Shown piece after piece: positions 1 to 8,466 of a DNA stretch of 64,000 bases. The position numbers and the translations under genes are program-made. Position 1 is the stretch's first letter, and each line of letters opens with the position of its first letter. The DNA lies in assembly GCA_004017275.1 (NCBI GenBank), contig SAKE01000003.1:1-64000 (forward strand). Direction: 5' to 3'. The notes beneath the pieces are model-generated. The model had not been told where the DNA came from. It searched no databases and saw only the letters and a list, made by a program, of their open reading frames with translations. Source of the DNA: Mesorhizobium sp. (lineage in GTDB: Bacteria > Pseudomonadota > Alphaproteobacteria > Rhizobiales > Rhizobiaceae).

Positions 1-322
1 GGCTGGCCTTCCCGACTAAGGGGCGCATGCTTTGGATCGCCGGCTTGCTCTCGTCGGGATATAGGCTCGTCTTTTGACTATGAGGGCAATGCCCGTGGGT
101 TTCATCGATCAATGTCCGTTGAGGGCGCAAACGCCCCACCTTCGCCTGTTCACTCAGATGTCTGCTATTGGGGTGCGGGTAGGATCCACGCGACGACCGA
201 GATAAGGCGCAAAGCGGCCATTCGCGTCATTAGCGGCATACGTCGGCTTCGGTGAGAAGAAGACATTGCGCGATAGCGCTGACCGAACCTGGACTGCGAC
301 TTTGAGTGGGGGAAGGCGGCGC
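1..322. other. Left edge, no gene recognised
   Basis: I see no convincing coding frame or RNA here. The only open frames are short, rich in Ser/Arg/Pro and look like antisense shadows. The stretch lies downstream of the minus-strand DUF2493 gene. No clear hairpin terminator was found. Confidence 0.4.
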
Positions 323-1243
323 TCACGAGCCGCCGAGCCGGTAGACCGGGATGCCGAGGTTGCGGGCCTTGTCCGCGAGGTTCTCCTGAATGCCGGTGCC
401 CGGAAAGATGATGACGCCGATCGGCATGACCACCAACATCTGGTCGTTGCGCTTGAAGGGGGCGGCCTTGGCATGTTTGCTCCAGTCGGGCTTGAAGGCG
501 ACCTGCGGCACCTTGCGATGATCGGCCCAGCGGGCGGCGATCTTTTCGGCGCCTTTCGGTGATCCGCCGTGCATCAGCACCATGTCGGGGTGCTTGGCGC
601 GGATTTGGTCGAGCTTTGCCCAGATCAGCTCGTGATCGGCGGTATCGCCGCCGGAAAAGGCGATCTTCGGGCCGGCGGGTAACATGACCTCAGTTTCCGC
701 GCGCCGCCTGGCTGCGAGGAAGTCGCGGCTATCGATCATCGCGGCGGTGAGATGGTGGTGGTTGACGATCGACCCCGTGCGCGGTCGCCAGGCCGAGCCA
801 GTGTGCTGCTCGTAGTGGTCGGCGGCCTGGTCACGCATGAGCTCGAAAGCGTCGCGCCGTTCGATCATGGTCTGGCCCTGGGCGGTGAAGTTCTCGAGTT
901 CGACCGCCTTGATCTCGCTGCCGTCCTGTTCGCGCTGCAGACGGCGCTGGGCCCGCTCGTTGTCGTCCAGTTGCCGCTCGATCCGCTGTACAGCGCGGTG
1001 GAAGACATTGGTGACGGACCAGAGCAGGTCATCGAGGTCGGGTTCGAGGCGTGTGTCGGCCAGGGTGGCGATGAGGGCGTCAAAGATGTCGGCCACGGCT
1101 CCGGCCACATGGTCGCCACCCGGGAGCGGTCGTGGATCGGGCTCGTCCGCAAATGGGCGCCAGCCATAGAGCTGGAGTTCTGTGAGGAGGTGATCGGTCG
1201 GAGAAGCGGCGTGGTGCGGTTCGGTGTCGTCGTGCTCGCTCAT
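323..1243 (-). CDS. DUF2493 domain-containing protein
   Basis: The 306-residue protein ends in a DUF2493 (SLOG/Rossmann-like) domain at about residues 190-306. Seen there are the typical IAFSGG start, an HGGSPKGAEKIA nucleotide-binding-type loop and a terminal PGTGIQENLADKA segment. The N-terminal two thirds are acidic and helical, with a likely coiled coil rich in Glu, Arg and Gln. SLOG proteins bind nucleotide-like ligands; the role here is unknown. The frame stays open far upstream, but I chose the ATG at 1243 because GGGAG stands eight bases before it and the upstream translation is Arg/Pro-rich. It is the last gene of a minus-strand block with a toprim and a Strawberry-notch protein, a grouping typical of alphaproteobacterial plasmids and integrative elements. 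Confidence 0.85.
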   Translation of the reverse strand: MSEHDDTEPHHAASPTDHLLTELQLYGWRPFADEPDPRPLPGGDHVAGAVADIFDALIATLADTRLEPDLDDLLWSVTNVFHRAVQRIERQLDDNERAQRRLQREQDGSEIKAVELENFTAQGQTMIERRDAFELMRDQAADHYEQHTGSAWRPRTGSIVNHHHLTAAMIDSRDFLAARRRAETEVMLPAGPKIAFSGGDTADHELIWAKLDQIRAKHPDMVLMHGGSPKGAEKIAARWADHRKVPQVAFKPDWSKHAKAAPFKRNDQMLVVMPIGVIIFPGTGIQENLADKARNLGIPVYRLGGS

Positions 1244-1585
1244 GGGGATGCTCCCGTCGGATTGACCGCGACCCTCGCGGCCTTCATGGCGACGAGAGCC
1301 CACGGGCGGAACGGCCCGACACCCGCAGCGAAGCGGAGGGCCGGAGCGCAGCGGAGGATGGCGGCGGCCGGCTATTTTGCCTCGCGATGGAAAGGCGTCT
1401 CGCCCAATCACTGCCATTCGCGAGTAGTCGCGCGCCGCCGGAAAATAGTCGGCCGCCGCCATTGCCTGGCCGGCCAGTTCGTGGGCCCGATCGCCCTCTT
1501 GAAGGCAGGGTCGCGGTTCTCTGCCGACGGGCCACGCATCCATGCGCCGCACCGGCACCGTTCGCCGCGCGCTTTCCCTCACCGC
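1244..1585 (-). other. Gap between toprim and DUF2493 genes
   Basis: This gap of about 340 bases separates two co-directional genes that otherwise belong to a tightly packed block. The DUF2493 frame stays open through most of it, but the translation looks like noncoding sequence. A small lost or unrecognised gene is possible. I see no promoter or terminator that I can defend. Confidence 0.3.
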
Positions 1586-2626
1586 TCATGCCGCCGCCTG
1601 TGTCAGATAGCGGATGCGATCTTTGCGCATGAGCTGGTCCGCAATCGAGGCCCGGAAAACGACAAGTCCGAAATGGCGGAGGTCTTCGTTGAAATCCTCC
1701 GTCTCCGGCGACAGCACGATTGCCTCGATTCCGGCTTCCGTCGCGCGCTCGAGCAGGCCGTCTCGGGCACCGTCACCGGCTGGATCGTTGTCGCGGATGA
1801 CATAGAGCCGCCGCAGGTTCGGCGGGAACAGGATGGCGGCAAGATGGGCTGCCGAGAGTGCCGCAGCCATCGCCATGTCGGGCAAGGCACATCTGAGCGA
1901 TAGTGTCGTCTCGATGCCTTCGCCTGCCGCCATGACGCTGCCGGGTACGCCGAAGCGGACGGCGTGACCGAGAAGGCCACCCATTGCCCGACGCGGCGTG
2001 TCGACGGGTGCCTTGCCGGTGCCGTCCGGTGCGAGCCAGGTGCGGTGCGCGCCGGTCAGATGTCCATCGAGGTCGGTGACAGCGGCGATCATCGCCGGCA
2101 AGGTCTTGGTCGGTCCATGATCGTCTGGCCGATAGTAGCAGTGTGGATGGAACCGCAAGGCTGCGGTTCCGTGCAAAGTCGTAATGCGACGTCCACGCAA
2201 ATACGTTTCCACTAGGGTGCCGATAATGGGCTTCGACATGGCGACCAGTCGGCGAGCCGCCTCCGGAGATCCAATGGGGACCTGCGTGATCGGCTCGGCC
2301 GGTCGGGTTGGCATGGCATCTGGCATAGCGAGAAACACGCGCGCCTCGTCGGCGACGTCCCGGAAGTTGACCAGTCCGAGGGATTCGCGGATGACATCGA
2401 GCAGGTCGCCATGCTCGCCGGTAGCGGCGTCGGTCCATTTGCCTGGCGGTCCCTTCGGGGAAGACTTCAGACGCACGAACATCGAGCGGCCCGGTGCATT
2501 GCGGACGTCGCCGACGGTCCAATAGTTGCCCTGGCGACGGCCATTGGAGAGGTAGTGGCGGCACACCGCCTCGGCATAATCGCCGAGGCGGTGCGCGAGG
2601 TCGGATGCAGCGTGATGCGGAATCAT
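1586..2626 (-). CDS. Toprim domain protein (DUF7146/primase-like)
   Basis: This 346-residue protein has the layout of plasmid- and phage-borne primase-like toprim proteins. The N-terminal half (about 1-190) resembles the DUF7146/CHC2-associated region, but the zinc-finger cysteines are not evident. The toprim fold follows at about 225-330. Its conserved glutamate sits in EGIETTLS and its acidic pair in RDNDPAGDGA. Toprim domains coordinate Mg2+ in primases and nucleases, so a role in element replication or DNA processing is likely but inferred. Its ATG overlaps the stop of the Strawberry-notch gene by four bases, showing translational coupling. Family membership is well supported; exact activity is not. 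Confidence 0.85.
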   Translation of the reverse strand: MIPHHAASDLAHRLGDYAEAVCRHYLSNGRRQGNYWTVGDVRNAPGRSMFVRLKSSPKGPPGKWTDAATGEHGDLLDVIRESLGLVNFRDVADEARVFLAMPDAMPTRPAEPITQVPIGSPEAARRLVAMSKPIIGTLVETYLRGRRITTLHGTAALRFHPHCYYRPDDHGPTKTLPAMIAAVTDLDGHLTGAHRTWLAPDGTGKAPVDTPRRAMGGLLGHAVRFGVPGSVMAAGEGIETTLSLRCALPDMAMAAALSAAHLAAILFPPNLRRLYVIRDNDPAGDGARDGLLERATEAGIEAIVLSPETEDFNEDLRHFGLVVFRASIADQLMRKDRIRYLTQAAA

Positions 2627-5600
2627 GCAGCCTCCCGCTCACTGACCCGACCGATCGGGAAGCGGTCGAGCACACGCTCCAGCACGGCGAGCCCGTTGGC
2701 GTCGATCGGCACGAACATCCTGAGCTTCCACGAAATGATCTCATGGAAGAGACCGTAGGCGGTAAGGCGCTCGCGCATCGTGTCGGTGAAGCCCGACAAT
2801 TCGATGCGCCATGCGCCCATGACGCGGCTGCGGCGAAGCTGGAGATCCTCGGCAAGATCGAGGATGGTCCGGCCGTCCATCAGAGCCGCAAACGCCTGCT
2901 CCGGCGACAGCGCAATCGCGTTCGTCGAAGAGGCGTTGGCGGCCCATGCCGGCGAGACGCGACGGCCGATGAGGCGTTCGCCCTCGTCGGTCTGAAGCCG
3001 ATAAACGCGGGTCGACTCGTTGGGCAGGCGCTTCCAGATCGGCAGCAGCAGGCCGGTGACCATGTGCAAGACCGAGTCCGAAAACTCCGGCACCGCGGCG
3101 ATTTCGGCCGTCCAGGCAGTTATGAACGCCTCGCGGTCGGCCTCGACCCAGCGCGTTTCGCCCGTGGCCCTGAGTGGCATGTTCTGGCCTTCCATCGGCC
3201 GGATCAGGCGGACACGGCGCTCGACCTCGCCATCGTCGAGCATGACGCTGGGTGTCGGGATCTGCACGGCGGCGCGGCCCGATTGCTCGTTGATGAGCAG
3301 TAAGGCACGCGGATCGCGGAGATGATCGAGCGCCGCATTGAGCGTGACGGGCCGATTGCGCTTGCGTTCGGTGATCGTGAGCAGGCGGCTTTCGGCGCCG
3401 GTGCGCGGATGGGTGTAGATCACCTGCCGATCGGTGACGACGAAGTTTTCGGCCTGCAGCGTCTCCAGCCCGGTATCGTAGGTGCCTGACGCGATCGCGC
3501 CCTCGATGCGCGCCGCCAGCAGTTGCTCGAAGGCACCGAACAGCACGCCCTGCAGCGCGATGGTCAGTGCGAGCAGGCGATTGAGGAAGGTGGTGATCGG
3601 CGGCAACTCGTCCTTGATGCCATTGGCATCCATCAGCTTGAGACCCGTCGCCGCCTCGAAACGCTCGAGCGAGCAGCCCTCGACCTTGCCGCGTACGATC
3701 AAAAGATAGAGTTGGCGCAACGCATCGCGGGCATAGTGGCTTTCCAGATTGTCCTCTGGCCGGAACAGGCCCTGGCCACCGGTCTGGCGCTGGCCACGGG
3801 TGATCGCCCCCAACGTGTCGAGACGGCGGGCGATCGTCGAGAGGAAGCGCTTTTCCGCCTTCACATTGGTCGAGATCGGCCGGAAGAGCGGCGGCTGCGC
3901 CTGATTGGTGCGATGCGTGCGGCCCAGGCCCTGAATGGCGGTGTCGGCCTTCCAGCCGACTTCGAGCAGATAATGCACACGCAGCCGCGTGTTCCGGGCT
4001 GAGAGTTCAGCGTGATAGCTCCTCCCCGTTCCGCCCGCGTCCGAAAAAACCAGAACGCGCTTCTGGTCATCCATGAAGGCCTGCGTCTCGGCGAGGTTGG
4101 CCGACCCGGCACGGTTTTCAACGACAAGGCGCTCGCCCTTACGGACAATACGGCGCGAGCGACCGGTGACCTCGGCCACGATGTCCACCCCGAAATGCTG
4201 CACGATCTGGTCGAGCGCGCCCGGGACAGGCGTCAAGCTGGCGAGTTTGGCGATCAGCTCGTTGCGCCGGGCGACCGCCTCGCGGCTCTCGACGGGCTGG
4301 CCATCGCGGTAGACCGGGCGCGACGACAGATTGCCTTCGGAGTCGGTGAAGGGCTCATAGAGCTGCACCGGGAAGGATTGGGCGAGATAATCGAGGACGT
4401 ATTCGCGCGGCGTGATGTCGACTCGGACGTCGTTCCATTCCTCGGTCGGCAGCTCGGCCAGCCGCCGTTCCATGAGCGCCTCGCCCGTCGAGACGATCTG
4501 GATAACGGCCGCATGGCGCTCCTCCAGATCGCGGGTGATGGAGCGGATCAGGGTCGGCGTCTTCATGCTGGTCAACAAGTGACCGGAGAAGCGCTGCTTG
4601 GCGCTTTCAAAAGCGCTGCGTGCGGCCGACTTTGCCTGGGCATTGAGCGTGCCGGTGCTGCCGGTGATGTTGGCCGCCTGCATCGCCGCATCGAGATTGT
4701 TATGGATGACGCCGAAGGCACCAGCGTACGCGTCATAGATGCGGACCTGTTCGGGCGTCAGCTCATGCTCGAGCAGTTCGTATTCGACGCCGTTGAAAGA
4801 GAGCGAGCGGGCCGTATAGAGGCCGAGTGCCCTGAGGTCTCGTGCCAGCACTTCCATCGCCGCCACGCCGCCGGCCTCGATCGCCTCGACGAACTCGGCG
4901 CGGGTCGAGAATGGAAAATGCTCGCCGCCCCAGAGGCCGAGCCGCTGGGCATAGGCAAGATTGTGCACGGTCGTGGCGCCAGTCGCCGACACATAGACGA
5001 TGCGGGCATTCGGCAGGGCGTGCTGTAGCCGCAGGCCGGAACGCCCTTGCTGGGAGGGAGCGGCGTCGCCGCGTTCGCCCTTGCCGCCACCGGCGTTTTG
5101 CATGGCGTGCGCCTCGTCGAAAATGATGACCCCATCGAAATCCGGACCCAACCATTCAACGATTTGTTTGACCCGCGAAACCTTCTCGCCGCGATCGTCG
5201 GAGCGCAGCGTGGCATAGGTGGTGAATAGGATGCCTTCCGCGTGCGTGACCGGCTTGCCCTGCGGGAAGCGGGAGAGCGGCGTGATCAACAGGCGCTCCA
5301 TGCCGAGTGCGGACCAGTCGCGTTGCGCATCCTCGATCAGCTTGTCGGACTTGCTGATCCAGACCGCCTTACGCCGGCCCTGCATCCAGTTGTCGAGAAT
5401 GACGGCGGCGGATTCCCGGCCTTTGCCTACGCCCGTGCCGTCGCCAATCATGAAGCCTTGCCGGAAGCGAACAGCACCTGCTGCGTCGTCGGCTGCCGCG
5501 CTCACCACGTCGAAGGTGTCGTCGAGGGTCCAGGCGCCGGCGAGATATTCGGTATGGGCCTCGCCGGCATAGATGACGGTCTCGAGTTGCGCATCCGACA

Positions 5601-6948
5601 GCAGGTCAAGGACATTCTTCGGCAGGCGCGGCCGGTAGCTCGGCTTGGGTGGCGCCACCGAGGCCATGGCCGCCGATTGCACGAGTTGGGTGGGGTGCGG
5701 CTGCGCGTCGGGAATGCGGATCGCCTGAAGCGCGTAGTCCTCGTAGATAGCGTCGCTGATGTGACCGTTCTCGGCCGCGTGCCATTCGACCACCGCATAG
5801 GCGAGTTCGACAGCCTCTGGGTCTACAATCGACATGCGTGGCGTGGTTTTCGCCGCGCGTGTGAGATAGCCGTGCACGGTTTGGGGCGCGGCGACCGCCG
5901 ATGCCGCGCTGGTGGCGGCCATCACGACGGGCGGCCGCGCGGGAAGGCGCTCCTCAATCCACGCGAGGAGCGTCGCCGCATCCGGAGCGATGCCGGGAGC
6001 ATCCGCGAAGACGGTGGGATCGTCCGCCGGGAGCTTGTCGATGACGGTAAGGCGTGTCGGAAAGGTCGTGCCATGCTTGGCGTAGGCCGAGCCGTCGATG
6101 GCGGCGGAGAAGACGATGCGGCCGCGTTCCTGCAGGCGAGTGAAGGCGGCGATCCAGGCCGGATGGTCGGGCGCGAAGTTCGCACCGGTGATTGTCACCA
6201 GCCGCCCGCCGGGCGCAAGGCGCGCCATCGCCGAGACGATGTGCCGCCAGGCCGCATCGGCCATGCGGCCCTCGACATTGGCCATGACCGAAAAGGGCGG
6301 GTTCATCAGCACCACGCTCGGCACGGCGCTGGGATCGAGATGATCGTCGATCTGGGCGGCGTCGAAGCGGCTGGCGAGAACGGCCGGAAAGAGGCATGAG
6401 AGAAGTGCCGCGCGCGTCTCGGCAAGCTCGTTGAGGACGAGCGACGCGCCGGCTATCTCGGCCAGGATGGCGAGCAGCCCGGTGCCGGCGGAAGGTTCCA
6501 GCACACGGTCGGCGGGCGTGATGGCGGCGGCGGTTGCCGCGACCAGGCCGAGCGGAATCGGCGTCGAGAACTGCTGGAAGGTCTGCGCCTCTTCGGATCG
6601 GCGGGTATGCGTCGGCATGAGCCCGGCGATCTTCGACAATGCGGAAAGCCGGAGAGCCGGCGACGCGGCTTTGCGGAACAACGCCTTTCCGTACTTGCGC
6701 AGGAAAAGGACCGTCGCGGCCTCGCAGGCATCATAGGCCTGCTTCCAGTCCCAGGCGCCGGCGGCGTCGGATGCGCCGAATGCGGCTTCCATCGCCGAGC
6801 GCAGCTTTGGCGCGTCGATGCACTCGCCGCGTTCGAGACGGGGAAGCAGCAGGCCGGCGGCGGCGAAGATAGCGCTGGCTGCACGGGTTTGGGCGAGCGG
6901 GAGCGGTGCGCCAGTGGGAACCGTCGCGGCGGACGAGATCATATACAT
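2623..6948 (-). CDS. Strawberry notch/DarB-like methylase-helicase
   Basis: This 1441-residue protein joins an N-6 adenine methylase-like domain to a superfamily 2 helicase. The SAM motif EPSAGTG is near residue 151 and the catalytic NPPF at 216-219. The Walker A motif GDGTGVGKG is at about 502-510 and DEAH at 611-614. A Strawberry-notch-type C-terminal helicase lobe follows, with GWKADTAIQGLGRTHR as the arginine-finger segment. Related giant proteins on phage P1 (DarB) protect incoming DNA from type I restriction, and homologues are common on conjugative elements. An antirestriction or transfer role here is inference. The start is ATG at 6948 with GAGG eight bases upstream. It is coupled to the downstream toprim gene. 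Confidence 0.93.
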   Translation of the reverse strand: MYMISSAATVPTGAPLPLAQTRAASAIFAAAGLLLPRLERGECIDAPKLRSAMEAAFGASDAAGAWDWKQAYDACEAATVLFLRKYGKALFRKAASPALRLSALSKIAGLMPTHTRRSEEAQTFQQFSTPIPLGLVAATAAAITPADRVLEPSAGTGLLAILAEIAGASLVLNELAETRAALLSCLFPAVLASRFDAAQIDDHLDPSAVPSVVLMNPPFSVMANVEGRMADAAWRHIVSAMARLAPGGRLVTITGANFAPDHPAWIAAFTRLQERGRIVFSAAIDGSAYAKHGTTFPTRLTVIDKLPADDPTVFADAPGIAPDAATLLAWIEERLPARPPVVMAATSAASAVAAPQTVHGYLTRAAKTTPRMSIVDPEAVELAYAVVEWHAAENGHISDAIYEDYALQAIRIPDAQPHPTQLVQSAAMASVAPPKPSYRPRLPKNVLDLLSDAQLETVIYAGEAHTEYLAGAWTLDDTFDVVSAAADDAAGAVRFRQGFMIGDGTGVGKGRESAAVILDNWMQGRRKAVWISKSDKLIEDAQRDWSALGMERLLITPLSRFPQGKPVTHAEGILFTTYATLRSDDRGEKVSRVKQIVEWLGPDFDGVIIFDEAHAMQNAGGGKGERGDAAPSQQGRSGLRLQHALPNARIVYVSATGATTVHNLAYAQRLGLWGGEHFPFSTRAEFVEAIEAGGVAAMEVLARDLRALGLYTARSLSFNGVEYELLEHELTPEQVRIYDAYAGAFGVIHNNLDAAMQAANITGSTGTLNAQAKSAARSAFESAKQRFSGHLLTSMKTPTLIRSITRDLEERHAAVIQIVSTGEALMERRLAELPTEEWNDVRVDITPREYVLDYLAQSFPVQLYEPFTDSEGNLSSRPVYRDGQPVESREAVARRNELIAKLASLTPVPGALDQIVQHFGVDIVAEVTGRSRRIVRKGERLVVENRAGSANLAETQAFMDDQKRVLVFSDAGGTGRSYHAELSARNTRLRVHYLLEVGWKADTAIQGLGRTHRTNQAQPPLFRPISTNVKAEKRFLSTIARRLDTLGAITRGQRQTGGQGLFRPEDNLESHYARDALRQLYLLIVRGKVEGCSLERFEAATGLKLMDANGIKDELPPITTFLNRLLALTIALQGVLFGAFEQLLAARIEGAIASGTYDTGLETLQAENFVVTDRQVIYTHPRTGAESRLLTITERKRNRPVTLNAALDHLRDPRALLLINEQSGRAAVQIPTPSVMLDDGEVERRVRLIRPMEGQNMPLRATGETRWVEADREAFITAWTAEIAAVPEFSDSVLHMVTGLLLPIWKRLPNESTRVYRLQTDEGERLIGRRVSPAWAANASSTNAIALSPEQAFAALMDGRTILDLAEDLQLRRSRVMGAWRIELSGFTDTMRERLTAYGLFHEIISWKLRMFVPIDANGLAVLERVLDRFPIGRVSEREAA

Positions 6949-7072
6949 GGTGTGAACCTCGGGAGAGCGGGGACAGGATCGAGCCGCGCGGCGCTCTCTC
7001 TGGACCGCACGGATTCAAACCCATCCCGGCCCGCCTCTCCCTCTCAGGGCCTCGCCGAACCTAAAATGAAAT

Positions 7073-7100
7073 AAGCGCCCCGCCATGAGGTGGAGCGCTT
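7073..7100 (-). terminator. Putative terminator after DUF6117-like gene
   Basis: On the minus strand AAGCGC...GCGCTT forms a stem of about 12 pairs with one mismatch, followed by a T-rich ATTTCATTTT stretch. It lies between the small-gene pair and the Strawberry-notch gene. The weak U-tract makes termination uncertain. Confidence 0.4.
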
Positions 7101-7121
7101 GCCGGTATCAACCGATCTCGA

Positions 7122-7388
7122 TCATATTCCGCCGTCAGGCTCCGACTTTTGTAAAAAACCTTTGGCGTCGTCGGGATCGGGCGGCCGGTAGGCATCATAA
7201 GGATTGCCGTCGGCAAGATGACCGAACGGTGTGAACACGTAGTCCGCGCCCTCCCCGCCCACCGCGCAGATTACATAACGCCGCTGCCCGGTCGCCGCGT
7301 CGGCGCATTCCATCAGCGCGAGGTTGCCGTCGCCGGCGGCACGAAGCAGCGTCTGGAAGTTGCTACGGACATGGTCTGGAATGCTCAT
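7122..7388 (-). CDS. DUF6117-like small protein
   Basis: This 88-residue soluble protein starts MSIPDHVRSNFQTLLRAAGD and carries YVICAV and FTPFGHL segments. I recognise these from the DUF6117 family, found beside Strawberry-notch and ParB genes on alphaproteobacterial plasmids and islands. No function is known. Its ATG overlaps the stop of the preceding 138-residue gene by four bases, so the two are probably translated together. It has no signal peptide or membrane segment. Family naming is from memory of the conserved start and is fairly but not fully certain. Confidence 0.75.
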   Translation of the reverse strand: MSIPDHVRSNFQTLLRAAGDGNLALMECADAATGQRRYVICAVGGEGADYVFTPFGHLADGNPYDAYRPPDPDDAKGFLQKSEPDGGI

Positions 7389-7801
7389 GGCGCATCCCCG
7401 GGTTCAACTCGATCGCGGGCGCCTTCAACGATCGCTTCGCCACGCCCAATCGCCCATTCGGCCTTGCCGAGCCACCCCGGCGGCGTCGGTCGGCGGGCCT
7501 TAGCATCGCCGACAATGATCTTGAGCAAGCCCAGCATGAGTTCGAGTTGTGCGGCCTTGCGCTGCACCGCTTCCCCGAAATGGGGAGGAACCGAATTGGC
7601 CTGTCCGCGATAGGCGGCATCGGCACCTTGCCAGATGCCGGTGACGTGGGATTCGCCGGAGGACTCATAGTCCTCCCTCTGACCAGACCAGTCATTGTCC
7701 GCGATGGCTAGACGACAGGCGGCCTCAGGCGTGCCGGCCGAATAGATGGAGTGCCGGAAGAGCGGCAGGTGATAGGTCGTCTTGATAGTGAATTGCGGCA
7801 T
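7385..7801 (-). CDS. Conserved plasmid-type hypothetical protein
   Basis: I do not recognise a named family. The 138-residue protein begins MPQFTIKTTYHLPLFRHSIY and has a central helical stretch with many Leu and Lys residues (about 80-105). An AGGAG ribosome site stands properly before the ATG. It precedes and overlaps the DUF6117-like gene. The tight packing with DUF6117, Strawberry-notch and ParB suggests it belongs to the same mobile module. No catalytic motif, signal peptide or membrane span is visible. Confidence 0.7.
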   Translation of the reverse strand: MPQFTIKTTYHLPLFRHSIYSAGTPEAACRLAIADNDWSGQREDYESSGESHVTGIWQGADAAYRGQANSVPPHFGEAVQRKAAQLELMLGLLKIIVGDAKARRPTPPGWLGKAEWAIGRGEAIVEGARDRVEPGDAP

Positions 7802-7896
7802 CGTGCTGCTCCTAAAAAACGGGCGGCCCGGCGCTCGTCTCCGAGCCCGACCGTGGCGGGTCGAGGTTGATGTCCATGCGTGGAGGTGTTGCGCGG

Positions 7897-8370
7897 TTAC
7901 GCCGCCCGCCCCTCGACGACATCCGCGCCGACCTCGTCGGCGGTGACGTCTTCAAGACGCGCGTTGCGGTATCCGGTCTTGGCCAACCAGAGTGTTGCCG
8001 CCTCCCGACTTTCTGCGAGGTGCAACAACTCGTCGTCGTCGCCGATCTGCTGCAGGACCCGGACCATGCCGATACCGGGCTGCTCGACGATCTTGAAGCT
8101 GAGATCGCTGTCGACCGAGTACGTTCGCATGACCGTCACCAGGATGACGCCTCCGGAGGAGAAGTTCCCTTCGTTGAGCGTGATCGAGGCCGGTGCGCTG
8201 TACGTCGGACAGTCGCGCGGCGATGCCTTGCGGACCAGACGGCCGAAGCCGTTGCGACGGCCCCAGTCGGCGAGTTTGCGGGTAAAGCGCGCGGGCGGTT
8301 TGGGGGTGCCGTCCGAGTACCGGATCAGCGAGCCGAGCGGGGCGTTGCCAAAGACGATGTGGGCGGACAT
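7897..8370 (-). CDS. Hypothetical protein of the ParB/SNO module
   Basis: This 157-residue protein starts MSAHIVFGNAPLGSLIRYSD and reads like a genuine soluble protein with no low-complexity bias. It contains a basic segment (RKLADWGRRNGFGRLVRKAS, about 29-48) that could contact nucleic acid. An acidic C-terminus follows, with DDELLHLAESREAATLWLAKTG. I cannot assign a family. The ribosome site TAGGAG lies eight bases before the ATG. It sits just downstream of the parB terminator and upstream of the 138-residue gene, on the same strand. Confidence 0.7.
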   Translation of the reverse strand: MSAHIVFGNAPLGSLIRYSDGTPKPPARFTRKLADWGRRNGFGRLVRKASPRDCPTYSAPASITLNEGNFSSGGVILVTVMRTYSVDSDLSFKIVEQPGIGMVRVLQQIGDDDELLHLAESREAATLWLAKTGYRNARLEDVTADEVGADVVEGRAA

Positions 8371-8391
8371 GGATGTCTCCTAAAACGAAAA

Positions 8392-8412
8392 GGCCCGACA
8401 GGGCGTCGGGCC
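8392..8412 (-). terminator. Intrinsic terminator of parB-like gene
   Basis: GGCCCGAC and GTCGGGCC form a perfect 8-bp stem with a 5-base loop. On the minus strand it is followed by TTTTCGTTTT. It lies about 55 bases after the stop of the ParB-like gene, as expected for a rho-independent terminator. Confidence 0.8.
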
Positions 8413-8466
8413 ATGAGAGTGAGGTGAAGGGGAACGGGGCGACCGGAGCCTCCCCGTCGATGGGTG

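Noticed and set aside
154..474. 106-codon frame at the left edge
   Set aside because: Ser/Arg/Pro-rich translation that partly overlaps the real DUF2493 gene on another frame; no ribosome site.
7581..7605. GGAAC-N16-CGAT in the small-gene pair of the mobile module
   Set aside because: The -10 lacks the TT pair, and it lies inside a coding region with no start codon after it.
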